A stretch of DNA of 64,000 nucleotides from Stenotrophomonas africana (GTDB taxonomy: Bacteria > Pseudomonadota > Gammaproteobacteria > Xanthomonadales > Xanthomonadaceae): positions 248,001-312,000 of the forward strand of contig NZ_JABEME010000001.1 in assembly GCF_013004645.1 (NCBI RefSeq), given 5' to 3'. How positions within the stretch are numbered: position 1 is the stretch's first letter; every line of letters begins with the position of its first letter. Below, in pieces: positions 17,342 through 27,711 of this stretch. A program made the position numbers and the translations under genes. A model generated the notes under the pieces. That model was not told the DNA's origin. It saw only the letters and a list, made by a program, of their open reading frames with translations, and made no database searches.

Positions 17342-18835
17342 TCAGGAATGCGAGGAATCGGAATGGGAGGCGATCGGTGCGCGGTCGGCGTCAGCGGGCT
17401 GGAAACCACCACCCAGCGCCTTGCTCAGGCGCACCGAGGTCTGCACCTGCTGCGATTGCAGGCCGGCCAGCTGCTGCTGCGACTGCAGCAGGGTGGACTG
17501 CGCGGTCAGCACGTCCAGGTAGCTGCCGATGCCGGCGCGGTAGCGCTGCTGGGCCAGGTCGAAGGCCGAGCGTGCGGTGTCCACCGCCTGCTGCTGCGAG
17601 TGCGCCTGCTGTGCCAGCGAACGCACCGCGTTGACCTGGTCAGCGACATCGCGCAGTGCGTCGAGCACGGTCTGGTTGTAGTTGGCCACCGCCAGGTCGT
17701 ACTGCGCATCGGTGTTGGCCAGGTTGGCGCGCAACTTGCCGCCTTCGAAGATCGGCAGGCTCAATGCCGGGCCGATGTAGGCGAAGGTGGAACTGCTCTT
17801 CAACAGATCGCCCACGTTCGGGGCAACCACGCCGGCCAGTGCGGTCAGGTTGAAGCTGGGGTAGAACTTGGTCTTGGCGACCTTGATCTGCTTGTTGGCC
17901 GCTTCCACGCGCCAGCGTGCGGCGACAATATCCGGGCGACGGCCCAGCAGTTCGCTGGGCAGCACGCCCGGCAGCTGCAGCGCCATCGGGTTCAACGGCT
18001 GCGGGCGCTGGATCGACAGGCCACGGTCCGGGCCTTTGCCAACCAGTGCGGCCAGCGCGGTGCGGGCGGCGTCGATGCGCTGCTGCGCGGCCAGCACCTG
18101 CTGCTGCGCGGCCGGCACGCGGGCCTCGGCCTGGCGCACCTGCAGATCGCTGTCGATCCCGGCGCCGCGGCGCTGGCGGGTCAGCTGCAGCGACTTCTGC
18201 GAGCGGCTCAGTTCTTCCTCGGCCACGTCGTTGAGCTGCCATGCGTAAGCCAGGTCGGCATAGGCCTGGGCAATACCGGTGGACAGGTTCAGGCGCGCGG
18301 CCTGGGCTTCAACGGTGGCGGCATGCGCGCCATCCACCGCAGCTTCCCAGGCAGCGCGCTTGCCGCCCCATAGATCGACGCCGTAGCTGAAATCAAAGGC
18401 GACCTGGCTGCTGCCGCCATAGCGACCCCCCATTTCACTGCCGACCATCGACTCGGGCAGGCGCAGGCCGGTGTAGCCACCGGACACCGACAGGCTGGGC
18501 AGCTCATCGGCGCGTGCGGTGCCGACCTGGGCCTGTGCCTGGCGCAGGCGCGCATCGGCGGCATCCAGGCTCGGGTGGCCCGCCAGGCCCTCGGCAATCA
18601 GCGCGTCCAGCTGCGCATCGCCCAGCGCCTTCCACCAGTCCTGCGCCGGGAAGCCGGTGGCGCTCAGGTCGGTATCGGCCAGGGTGCGTTCGCTGTGCAG
18701 GCTGTCCACATCAAGCACGTGGCCCTGCGGGTTGAGGCCACGGCTGCTGGCGCAGGCGGCCAGGGCCAGGGCCAGCGCTGACACCAGCAGCGCGCGCCCG
18801 GACCGGCGGAGAGTGGAATGCGGGATCGGGTTCAT
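17342..18835 (-). CDS. emrC: NodT-family outer membrane efflux lipoprotein, EmrC-like
   Basis: Outer membrane channel of 497 residues. Signal peptide with lipobox LALAAC (Cys28). The two OEP repeats begin with FDFSYGVDLWGGKRAAWEAA and LLGRRPDIVAARWRVEAANK. The start overlaps the emrR stop by 4 nt (ATGA), so repressor and pump are one transcript with coupled translation. The dedicated channel gene distinguishes this from E. coli emrRAB, which uses TolC. Confidence 0.9.
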   Translation of the reverse strand: MNPIPHSTLRRSGRALLVSALALALAACASSRGLNPQGHVLDVDSLHSERTLADTDLSATGFPAQDWWKALGDAQLDALIAEGLAGHPSLDAADARLRQAQAQVGTARADELPSLSVSGGYTGLRLPESMVGSEMGGRYGGSSQVAFDFSYGVDLWGGKRAAWEAAVDGAHAATVEAQAARLNLSTGIAQAYADLAYAWQLNDVAEEELSRSQKSLQLTRQRRGAGIDSDLQVRQAEARVPAAQQQVLAAQQRIDAARTALAALVGKGPDRGLSIQRPQPLNPMALQLPGVLPSELLGRRPDIVAARWRVEAANKQIKVAKTKFYPSFNLTALAGVVAPNVGDLLKSSSTFAYIGPALSLPIFEGGKLRANLANTDAQYDLAVANYNQTVLDALRDVADQVNAVRSLAQQAHSQQQAVDTARSAFDLAQQRYRAGIGSYLDVLTAQSTLLQSQQQLAGLQSQQVQTSVRLSKALGGGFQPADADRAPIASHSDSSHS

Positions 18836-19275
18836 GGGGTCGTCAGGGAATCGCGGATTCGGGTAAGGAGGGACAGCAGCAGCGTGCGTTCGTCGGCGGA
18901 AAGATCACGCAGGGCGTAATCCATCACCGCGTCGCCGCGCAGCTTCAACCGCGCCCACAGCGCGCGGCCTTCATCGGTCAGCACGATCTGCAGCGCACGC
19001 CGGTCCTGCGCATGCGGTTCGCGGCGGACGCAGCCCAGTGCCTCGAGCTTGTCCAGCAGGCGGGTGACTGCGCTGGGCACCTGGTCGATGGCCTGGGCCA
19101 GTTCGTTGGCCGTGCACGGGGCCATGTGCGAGAGCACCTTCAACCCGATGTAGTGGGTGAAGCCGATACCCAGGTCTTCTTCGGCCATGGACGCGTCCAG
19201 TTGCCGGACCAGGCCGTCGCGCACCTGGCGCAGCAGCAGGCCGAAGCTGGGGGGAGTGGTTGCAGGACAGATCAT
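18832..19275 (-). CDS. emrR: MarR-family repressor, EmrR-like
   Basis: Dimeric winged-helix repressor of 147 residues, first gene of the emrCAB operon. The start chosen is the ATG giving MICPATTPPSFGLLLRQVRDG; a longer reading upstream to 19332 would run through the palindrome and is less likely. The MarR core is visible: YIGLKVLSHMAPCTANELAQAIDQVPSAVTRLLDKLEALGCVRREPHAQDRRALQIVLTDEGRA, with the wing Arg and Asp in the usual DRR context. EmrR-type proteins are released from DNA by the drugs the pump exports, giving substrate-induced expression; autoregulation follows from its position. Confidence 0.9.
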   Translation of the reverse strand: MICPATTPPSFGLLLRQVRDGLVRQLDASMAEEDLGIGFTHYIGLKVLSHMAPCTANELAQAIDQVPSAVTRLLDKLEALGCVRREPHAQDRRALQIVLTDEGRALWARLKLRGDAVMDYALRDLSADERTLLLSLLTRIRDSLTTP

Positions 19276-19299
19276 GGGGGAGCATTCTCTTCCAAAAAA

Positions 19300-19321
19300 A
19301 ATATTTCTCAATGGAAATATT
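19300..19321. promoter_or_regulatory. Palindromic operator candidate upstream of emrR
   Basis: Perfect 8-bp inverted repeat AATATTTC-N6-GAAATATT, 25 bp upstream of the emrR start, in an AT-rich patch with a run of eight A. Size and position suit a MarR-family dimer site overlapping the emrR promoter. Confidence 0.65.
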
Positions 19322-19447
19322 CGATCTGGCATCGAATGCTGTGTTGCAGCAGCGGGCTGGATCAGTGAAGGCGCCTACCTTAATGATCTGGTCAGGTGGC
19401 CCGGTAGTACAATTCAGCCAATGGATGTCACATTTCAGCCAGCGGAT

Positions 19448-20329
19448 ATGATGAACAAGGCAGAAATCCCCCCTTCCAAGCGCCTGCTCAGGGATGACGC
19501 ACTGGACTGGTTCGAGCGCAATGACGGCCCACCGATTGTCGCCTTCCGCTTTGACAGCCCGCAGGGACTGGTTCGAGAAGTGGACTGGCATCATCACCAG
19601 CGCGCGCAGCTGATCTGCGTGGAGCGCGGCCTGTTGACCACCCGCACCTCGCACGGCACCTGGTCACTGGCACCGGGCTCGGCCGGCTGGATGCCGCCAC
19701 TGGAGCCGCATACGGTCACTCTCGACGGACCACTGCGTGGCTGGGGCATGGCACTGGCCGCACCGGACTGCGCCACCCTGCCTTCCGACCCGTGCGTGCT
19801 GGGCCTGTCCAAGCTGGCACAGGCGTTGGCCGACCGCATCTGCGAGTGGCCCCAGGGCTACGACACCACGCCCGAGCGCCAGCACATCATCAGCGTGCTG
19901 CTGGACGAGATCCGCATCGCGCCGCGCCAGCGCATGCACCTGCCGATGCCGCACGACCGGCGCCTGCTGAAGATCGCCTCACAGCTGCTGGCCGACCCGT
20001 CCGACGAGCGCAGCCTGGCCGAATGGGCGCATTGGGCTGGTCTGTCACCGCGCAGCCTGACCCGTCACTTCCGCGACGAGACCACCCTCAGCTTCGCGCA
20101 GTGGCGGCAGCAGGCCCGCCTGTCCGAGGCCCTGCGCCAGCTGACCGAAGGCCGCAGCGTGGCCGATATCGCCCATGCACTGGGTTTCAGCAGCGCCAGC
20201 GCCTTCGTCACCGTGTTCCGCCGCCACTTCGGGCTGCCGCCGGGACGCTACCTGGCACGGGCCGGGCATGGCCTGGAAACCGGGCTGGACCCTGCACGTG
20301 GCTTGGCATCCCCCGCCGCATCCGGATAA
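19448..20329 (+). CDS. AraC-family transcriptional regulator
   Basis: 293 residues. N-terminal cupin-like sensor region (DWHHHQRAQLICVERGLLTTRT, then APGSAGWMPPLEPHTV) and a C-terminal AraC domain with two helix-turn-helix units (about 190-285): DERSLAEWAHWAGLSPRSLTRHFRDE and RSVADIAHALGFSSASAFVTVFRRHFGLPPGRY. The start is taken at the ATGATG pair near 19448; an in-frame ATG at 19421 (MDVTFQPAD) is an alternative. It is divergent from emrR, with the operator candidate between them, so it may influence or be influenced by the pump operon. It is also just upstream of parC, which has its own start region. Confidence 0.85.
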   Translation: MMNKAEIPPSKRLLRDDALDWFERNDGPPIVAFRFDSPQGLVREVDWHHHQRAQLICVERGLLTTRTSHGTWSLAPGSAGWMPPLEPHTVTLDGPLRGWGMALAAPDCATLPSDPCVLGLSKLAQALADRICEWPQGYDTTPERQHIISVLLDEIRIAPRQRMHLPMPHDRRLLKIASQLLADPSDERSLAEWAHWAGLSPRSLTRHFRDETTLSFAQWRQQARLSEALRQLTEGRSVADIAHALGFSSASAFVTVFRRHFGLPPGRYLARAGHGLETGLDPARGLASPAASG

Positions 20330-20389
20330 TCACAGGATTGCGAGCGGCGACCGCCGTCGCCGCCTCCCGACAACAGGTAACAACGCCGC

Positions 20390-22633
<2,244 letters not shown>

Positions 22634-22654
22634 GGGCTGGGGCCCTGCCCCTGC

Positions 22655-22680
22655 GGGTGTCAACCTTTGTTGACACGCCT
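22655..22680 (+). repeat. SMAG-like palindrome after parC
   Basis: GGTGTCAACC-TTT-GTTGACACGCC; 7-8 bp stem matching the GTGTCGACC type seen near 7119, without a clean GTAG head. Confidence 0.5.
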
Positions 22681-22698
22681 TGCCGGAGATCAGGCACG

Positions 22699-22730
22699 AA
22701 AAAGCCGGGGCATTCCCCGGCTTTTTCGTT
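22699..22730 (+). terminator. Intrinsic terminator of parC
   Basis: AAAAAGCCGGGG-CATT-CCCCGGCTTTTT, a perfect 12-bp stem with U tract, 65 nt after the stop; symmetric enough to act in both directions. Confidence 0.9.
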
Positions 22731-22817
22731 GTCGGCTGGCGGGCGGCGGAACGGCTGGCGTAGGCTGGCTGGCGGTGCTCCGGTGCTGGCGGGCGACACA
22801 ACGCTGTGCTTCGTCTG

Positions 22818-22877
22818 GTAGAGCCGACTGTTAGTCGGCTGCCGTTTGGAGAGCGGCCGGCTAACAGTCGACCCTAC
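22818..22877. repeat. Inverted pair of SMAG repeats
   Basis: GTAGAGCCGACTGTTAGTCGGCT and, facing it, AGCCGACTGTTAG-like sequence ending in CTAC, so two SMAG monomers form one large hairpin. It lies downstream of the ferritin gene (minus strand) and may stabilise or end its mRNA. Confidence 0.8.
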
Positions 22878-22894
22878 CGGCTCGGGGTGCCGGC

Positions 22895-23383
22895 TCAGTG
22901 CGCCGGGGCGCCGCTGCCGTCGATCTTGCTCAGCTGGTACAGCTCCAGGCCGATGCGCTTGATCAGGCCCAGCTGCTGCTCCAGCCACCAGGCGTGGTCT
23001 TCCTCGGTGTCCTTGAGCTGCGCCAGCAGGATGTCGCGGCTCACGTAGTCGCCCTTCTCTTCGCACAGCTTCATGCCGGCGGCGAGATTGTTCCGAACCG
23101 CGTATTCAGTGTCGAGATCCTTCTGCAGCATCTCTTCCACGGTCTTGCCCGGCTCAGTAGCATGCGGGCGCATGTCCGGGTCGCCGCCCAGGAACAGGAT
23201 CCGGCGCAGCAGCGCATCGGCGTGCTGGGTTTCCTCTTCCATCTCGTGGTTCAGGCGTTCGTACAGCGCGAACAGGCCCTGGTCCTCGTAGCGGCGGGAA
23301 TGGATGAAGTACTGGTCACGGGCAGCAAGCTCGCCGCGCAGCAGTTCCTTCAGGCAGGCGATGACGTCCGGGTTGCCTTTCAT
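22895..23383 (-). CDS. Bacterial ferritin, FtnA/Bfr type lacking the haem ligand
   Basis: Iron-storage cage subunit of 162 residues; start ATG has AGGAGC 6 nt upstream. The di-iron ferroxidase ligands are all present: Glu18, Glu51, His54, Glu93, Glu127 and His130. The residue equivalent to the haem-binding Met52 of E. coli bacterioferritin is Thr52 (context [11 protein letters not shown]). The whole N-terminal half resembles Pseudomonas aeruginosa FtnA (formerly BfrA) more than BfrB, so it is best read as a haem-free ferritin that automatic annotation would call bacterioferritin. No bfd gene lies next to it. Confidence 0.9.
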   Translation of the reverse strand: MKGNPDVIACLKELLRGELAARDQYFIHSRRYEDQGLFALYERLNHEMEEETQHADALLRRILFLGGDPDMRPHATEPGKTVEEMLQKDLDTEYAVRNNLAAGMKLCEEKGDYVSRDILLAQLKDTEEDHAWWLEQQLGLIKRIGLELYQLSKIDGSGAPAH

Positions 23384-23506
23384 GGGGGGCTCCTGTGAAT
23401 CGATGTGACATAGGGTGCCGCATCTCAAAATACGGTGATCTAATCGGAATCAGTCGCAGTTGCGCCTGCGGCTACAATCGGCCCACGAGTTCGGAAAGGA
23501 CGTGCG

Positions 23507-25834
23507 ATGCGACGTACATGGCGTTGGGTGCTGGGCGTGTTGATCGCCATCGTGCTGGTCACTGCACTGGTCCTGTGGCTGCTGCTGCGCGGCAGCCTGG
23601 CCGACCTGGACGGCGAGCATGCGCTGCCGGGGCTGGCCAAGCCAGTCACCATCGAGCGCGATGCGCTGGGCGTGGTCACCATCACCGCCGGCAGCCAGGC
23701 CGACGCGATGCGCGCACTCGGCCGCGTGCATGCGCAGGAACGCTATTTCGAGATGGATCTGATGCGCCGCAGTGCCGCCGGTGAGCTGTCGGCGCTGTTC
23801 GGACCCAAGGCCATCGACGCCGACAAACGCATGCGCGTGCATCGCCTGCGCGCACGCACCGAGGCGAATCTGCAGGCCGCGCTGGGCGACAACGGCGCGG
23901 CCGTGCGTGCCTACATCGAGGGTGTCAACGAAGGTCTAGCCGGCCTTTCCGTACGGCCCTGGGCGTACCTGCTGCTGCGGCAATCGCCGCAGCCCTGGCA
24001 GGCCAGCGACAGCGTGCTGACCGGTCTGGCCATGTACGCCGACCTGCAGGACCCGAACAACCAGACCGAGCTTGCGCTCAGCCGCATCCGCGCAGTGGTG
24101 CCGCCGGCGCTGTACGCGCTGATCGCCCACGACGGCACCGAATGGGATGCGCCACTGTTCGGCGAACCGACCGGCAACGCCGCCCTGCCCGATGCCAGCC
24201 AGCTGGATCTGCGCACATTGAAGGCGAAACCGGGCACCGAGCAGGAAGAGGCCGATGTCATCGGCAGCAACAACTTCGCCGTGGCCGGCGCGCTCACCGC
24301 CGACGGTCGCGCGATCGTCGCCGACGACATGCATCTCGGCCTGCGCGCGCCGGGTCTGTGGTTCCGCGTGCGCCTGCGCTACCCCGACCCGCAGGCCGCG
24401 GTGGGCCAGGTTGACGTCACCGGCTTCTCGCTGCCCGGCCTTCCGGCGGTGATCGTCGGCAGCAACGGGCACGTGGCCTGGGGCTTCACCAACAGTTACA
24501 TCGACACCGCCGATTACCGCGCTGAACCGGCCAACGCCGCAGTCACGGTGCATGAAGAGCGCATCGCCGTGGCCGGCCAGGCCGACGTGCTGTTCCCGGT
24601 GCGCGAAACCGACTGGGGTCCGATCCTGCATACCCATGCTGATGGCAGCGGCGATGCCCTGCGCTGGGTCGCACACCTGCCCGGCGCGGTGCGCCTGGAC
24701 TTCGGTGACCTGGCCCGCGCCGGCGATCTGGATGGCGCCCTGCGCTTCGCCGACCGTGCTGGCATTCCCGCACAGAACCTGGTGGTCGGCGACCGCAGCG
24801 GACGCATCGCCTGGCGCCTGATCGGCGCCCGCCCCGACCGAGGCCCCGGCTGTGCACCGGCCGGCTTCACGGCCGCCAACAACCAGGATTGCGCGCCGTG
24901 GCCGATCCGCAGCGACGCCTCGCCGGCACTGATCGATCCCCCCAACCACCGCCTGTGGACCGCCAACGGTCGCGTCCTCGACGGCGAAGCACTTGCCAGC
25001 GTCGGCAATGGCGGCTATGACCTTGGTGCCCGGGCGCGGCAGATCCGCGACCTGCTGGCAATCCAGGAGCGCTTCGACGAGCATGATCTGCTGGCGATCC
25101 AGCTCGATGATCGTGCGGTGTTCGTGCAGCGCTGGTGGGCGCTGCTGCACGACGTCATCGAACGTAGTGACGACCCTGCGCTGAAGCGTTTGAAGGCGGT
25201 CAGCCATCAATGGGGCGGCCGCGCTTCGGCCAGTTCGGTCAGCTACCGGGTGGTGCGTGAATTCCGCACGCAGGTGATGGAGACGTTGTCCGATGCGCTG
25301 CTGGCACCGGCCAACGCGGCACTGGGCCATGACTATCTGGACCCACGTCTGGCGCAGCTGGAAGGCGTGGCCTGGCCCATGCTGCAAGAGCGTCCGGCCA
25401 ATCTGCTGCCGCCCGCCTTCGACAGCTGGGACGCGTTGCTGATCGATGCCGCCCGCCGTACCGAGAGCGAGCTGTCCAAGCAGGGCCCTCTGGCCAAGCG
25501 CAGCTGGGGCGAACGCAATACTGCGGCGATCTGCCATCCCATCGCCCGAGCGTTGCCCGACATCGCCAAGCGCTGGCTGTGCATGCCCGCCGACCGCCTG
25601 CCCGGCGACCGCGACATGCCGCGCGTGCAGACCCCCAACTTCGGGGCCTCCGAGCGCATGGTGGTTTCACCCGGCCACGAGGCCGACGGCATCGTGCATA
25701 TGCCCGGTGGCCAGAGCGGGCATCCGCTCTCGCCATACTGGGGTGCCGGCCACGAGGACTGGGTGCATGGGCGGCCGACGCCGTTCCTGCCCGGCACGGC
25801 GCAGCACTCGATGACGCTGGTGCCTGCACGTTGA
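23507..25834 (+). CDS. Penicillin acylase family (Ntn) amidase
   Basis: N-terminal-nucleophile hydrolase of 775 residues made as a precursor and self-cleaved. An N-terminal signal/anchor helix (about 7-28) exports it to the periplasm. The alpha chain has the family motif GRVHAQERYFEMDLMRRSAAGELS. The autoproteolysis site is Gly253-Ser254 (IGSNNFAVAG), making Ser254 the N-terminal nucleophile of the beta chain; oxyanion and structural motifs GSNGHVAWGFTNSYIDTADY and HGRPTPFLPG-like C-terminal sequence follow. Family members hydrolyse beta-lactam side chains, N-acyl-homoserine lactones or other N-acyl amides; the substrate here is unknown. It stands alone between the ferritin and asnB. Confidence 0.88.
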   Translation: MRRTWRWVLGVLIAIVLVTALVLWLLLRGSLADLDGEHALPGLAKPVTIERDALGVVTITAGSQADAMRALGRVHAQERYFEMDLMRRSAAGELSALFGPKAIDADKRMRVHRLRARTEANLQAALGDNGAAVRAYIEGVNEGLAGLSVRPWAYLLLRQSPQPWQASDSVLTGLAMYADLQDPNNQTELALSRIRAVVPPALYALIAHDGTEWDAPLFGEPTGNAALPDASQLDLRTLKAKPGTEQEEADVIGSNNFAVAGALTADGRAIVADDMHLGLRAPGLWFRVRLRYPDPQAAVGQVDVTGFSLPGLPAVIVGSNGHVAWGFTNSYIDTADYRAEPANAAVTVHEERIAVAGQADVLFPVRETDWGPILHTHADGSGDALRWVAHLPGAVRLDFGDLARAGDLDGALRFADRAGIPAQNLVVGDRSGRIAWRLIGARPDRGPGCAPAGFTAANNQDCAPWPIRSDASPALIDPPNHRLWTANGRVLDGEALASVGNGGYDLGARARQIRDLLAIQERFDEHDLLAIQLDDRAVFVQRWWALLHDVIERSDDPALKRLKAVSHQWGGRASASSVSYRVVREFRTQVMETLSDALLAPANAALGHDYLDPRLAQLEGVAWPMLQERPANLLPPAFDSWDALLIDAARRTESELSKQGPLAKRSWGERNTAAICHPIARALPDIAKRWLCMPADRLPGDRDMPRVQTPNFGASERMVVSPGHEADGIVHMPGGQSGHPLSPYWGAGHEDWVHGRPTPFLPGTAQHSMTLVPAR

Positions 25835-25841
25835 CGATTGC

Positions 25842-25880
25842 GGTCAGACCCCCTTTCCAAAGGAAAAGGGATCTGACCCC
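25842..25880. repeat. GGTCAGA...TCTGACC imperfect palindrome
   Basis: GGTCAGACCCCCTTTCC-AAA-GGAAAAGGGATCTGACCCC. It is related to the pair at 11346-11437 and lies right after the acylase stop, in the convergent gap with asnB. It has no U tract. Confidence 0.65.
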
Positions 25881-25905
25881 GGCCATTGCCGGCCAGCGGC
25901 CGGCG

Positions 25906-27597
25906 CTAGGCCAGCGCCTGTTCGTGCACGCCGGCAATCGCGCGGCCAGAAGGATCTGCAGCCGCAGCAAAGCTGGCATCCCAGGCAATGGCCGCTGGCG
26001 ACGAACAGGCGATCGACTTGCCGCCCGGTACGGTCTCGGCCGCCGCGCGGCTCGGGAAGAACTGCTCGAACAGATGGCGGTAGTAGTACGCCTCCTTGGT
26101 CTGCGGCGGGTTGTGCGGGAAGCGCTTGTCGGCGGCCGCCAGCACGCGATCACTGACCTGCGCCTCGGCGTGCGCCTTCAGCCCGTCGATCCAGCCATAG
26201 CCGACGCCGTCGCTGAACTGCTCCTTCTGCCGCCACAGGATGCTGTCCGGCAGGTAGCCATCGAACGCCTCGCGCAGCACCGCCTTCTCGATGCGGCGGC
26301 CACCAAAGCCGGCACCGACCATCTTGTGCGCAGCATCGAAGCGCATCGCCACATCGAGGAACTCACGGTCCAGGAACGGTACGCGCGGCTCCACGCCCCA
26401 GGCCATCATCGACTTGTTGGCACGCAGGCAGTCGTAGTTGTGCAGCGCGTCGAGCTTGCGCACCAGCTCGTCGTGGAATTCACGCGCATCCGGCGCCTTG
26501 TGGAAGTACAGGTAGCCACCGAAGATCTCGTCGCTGCCCTCGCCGGACAGCACCATCTTCACCCCCATGGCCTTGATCCGCCTTGCCAGCAGGAACATCG
26601 GCGTCGATGCGCGGATGGTGGTGACGTCGTAGGTCTCGATGTGGCGGATCACTTCCGGCAACGCGTCGAGGCCTTCCTCGAAGGTGTATTCGAAGCCGTG
26701 ATGCACGGTGCCGAGCGCCTCGGCCGCGATCGCCGCGGCCGCCAGATCGGGCGAGCCCTTCAGGCCGATCGCGAACGAGTGCAGGCGCGGCCACCAGGCT
26801 TCGGTCTGCCCACCATCCTCGATGCGGCGACGCGCGTAGCGTGCGGCAACTGCCGCCACCAGCGATGAATCGAGGCCACCGGACAGCAGCACGCCGTACG
26901 GCACATCGCTCATCAGCTGGCGTTCCACCGCGTGCTCGAAGGCCTGGCGCAGCTCGACCAGATCGGCCTGGCGGCCCTGTACGTCGGCATAGTCGCGCCA
27001 CGGTTGCTGGTAGTAGCGCACCAGCTCATCGCTGGCACTGTCGAAATAGTGGCCCGGCGGGAACTGCGCGACGTCGGCACAGGTATCGACCAGTGCTTTC
27101 ATTTCCGAGGCCACGCGCAGGCGCCCCTGGGCATCGTGGCCCCAGTACAGCGGCACCACACCGACCGGGTCGCGCGCCACCAGCACGCGTCCACTGTCAC
27201 GGTCCCACAACGCGAAGGCGAAGATGCCGTTGAGCTGTTCCAGCCACTGCGCCGGCGAGCCGCCCTGGCGGTACAGCGCGTTGATCACCTCGCAGTCCGA
27301 GCCGGTCTGGAAGTCATAGGCGGTGGTCAGCGCCGCCTTCAATGCCTGATGGTTGTAGATCTCGCCGTTCACTGCCAGCGCCAGCTGGCCATCGGCCGAC
27401 AGCAGCGGCTGCGCCCCACCGGCCGGGTCGACGATGGCCAGCCGCTCGTGGACCAGCAGCGCACCTTCGTCGAGGTACACGCCGCTCCAGTCCGGACCAC
27501 GATGGCGCTGGCGCTGCGACAGTTCCAGCGCATGGCGGCGCAGGGCCGGAAGATCGTCACCGGCCTGCAGGCCGAAGATTCCGAAGATCGAACACAT
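25906..27597 (-). CDS. asnB: Asparagine synthetase B, glutamine-hydrolysing
   Basis: Makes asparagine from aspartate, ATP and glutamine. 563 residues. The start is fixed by the catalytic Cys2 (MCSIFGIFGLQ), with AGGAG 7 nt upstream. The class-II glutaminase domain (1 to about 200) has RHRGPDWSG, HERLAIVDP and NGEIYNH. The synthetase domain has the PP-loop SGGLDSS near residue 240 and the GEGSDEIFGGY motif, and ends with the YYYRHLFEQFFPS region. A C-terminal stretch (about 530-563, Ala-rich) is typical of E. coli-type AsnB. The gene is preceded by a separate Asn-rich leader ORF and a transcription terminator, which point to attenuation by asparagine supply. Confidence 0.95.
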   Translation of the reverse strand: MCSIFGIFGLQAGDDLPALRRHALELSQRQRHRGPDWSGVYLDEGALLVHERLAIVDPAGGAQPLLSADGQLALAVNGEIYNHQALKAALTTAYDFQTGSDCEVINALYRQGGSPAQWLEQLNGIFAFALWDRDSGRVLVARDPVGVVPLYWGHDAQGRLRVASEMKALVDTCADVAQFPPGHYFDSASDELVRYYQQPWRDYADVQGRQADLVELRQAFEHAVERQLMSDVPYGVLLSGGLDSSLVAAVAARYARRRIEDGGQTEAWWPRLHSFAIGLKGSPDLAAAAIAAEALGTVHHGFEYTFEEGLDALPEVIRHIETYDVTTIRASTPMFLLARRIKAMGVKMVLSGEGSDEIFGGYLYFHKAPDAREFHDELVRKLDALHNYDCLRANKSMMAWGVEPRVPFLDREFLDVAMRFDAAHKMVGAGFGGRRIEKAVLREAFDGYLPDSILWRQKEQFSDGVGYGWIDGLKAHAEAQVSDRVLAAADKRFPHNPPQTKEAYYYRHLFEQFFPSRAAAETVPGGKSIACSSPAAIAWDASFAAAADPSGRAIAGVHEQALA

Positions 27598-27654
27598 GGG
27601 GGAGCTCCTGTTGGGGAATTTCACGGGTGGGAAGGTGTTCGACCGGCCATCCTG

Positions 27655-27678
27655 GCCCGGGTGGGGCTGCGCCCGGGC
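27655..27678 (-). promoter_or_regulatory. Hairpin in the asnB 5' UTR downstream of the attenuator
   Basis: GCCCGGG-N10-CCCGGGC, a perfect 7-bp GC stem between the terminator and the asnB ribosome site. It could shield or space the start region; no function is established. Confidence 0.4.
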
Positions 27679-27680
27679 AC

Positions 27681-27711
27681 AAAAAAACCCGCATCGGCTG
27701 ATGCGGGTTTT
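27681..27711 (-). terminator. Intrinsic terminator in the asnB leader (attenuator)
   Basis: On the transcript: AAAACCCGCAUC-AGCC-GAUGCGGGUUUU with a total of seven U. The 8-bp GC-rich stem is extended by A-U pairs. It lies between the Asn-rich leader ORF (stop at 27737) and asnB (start 27597), so read-through is needed for asnB expression. Its 3' arm and loop (GCCGAUGCGGG) repeat exactly a segment within the leader ORF. Confidence 0.9.
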
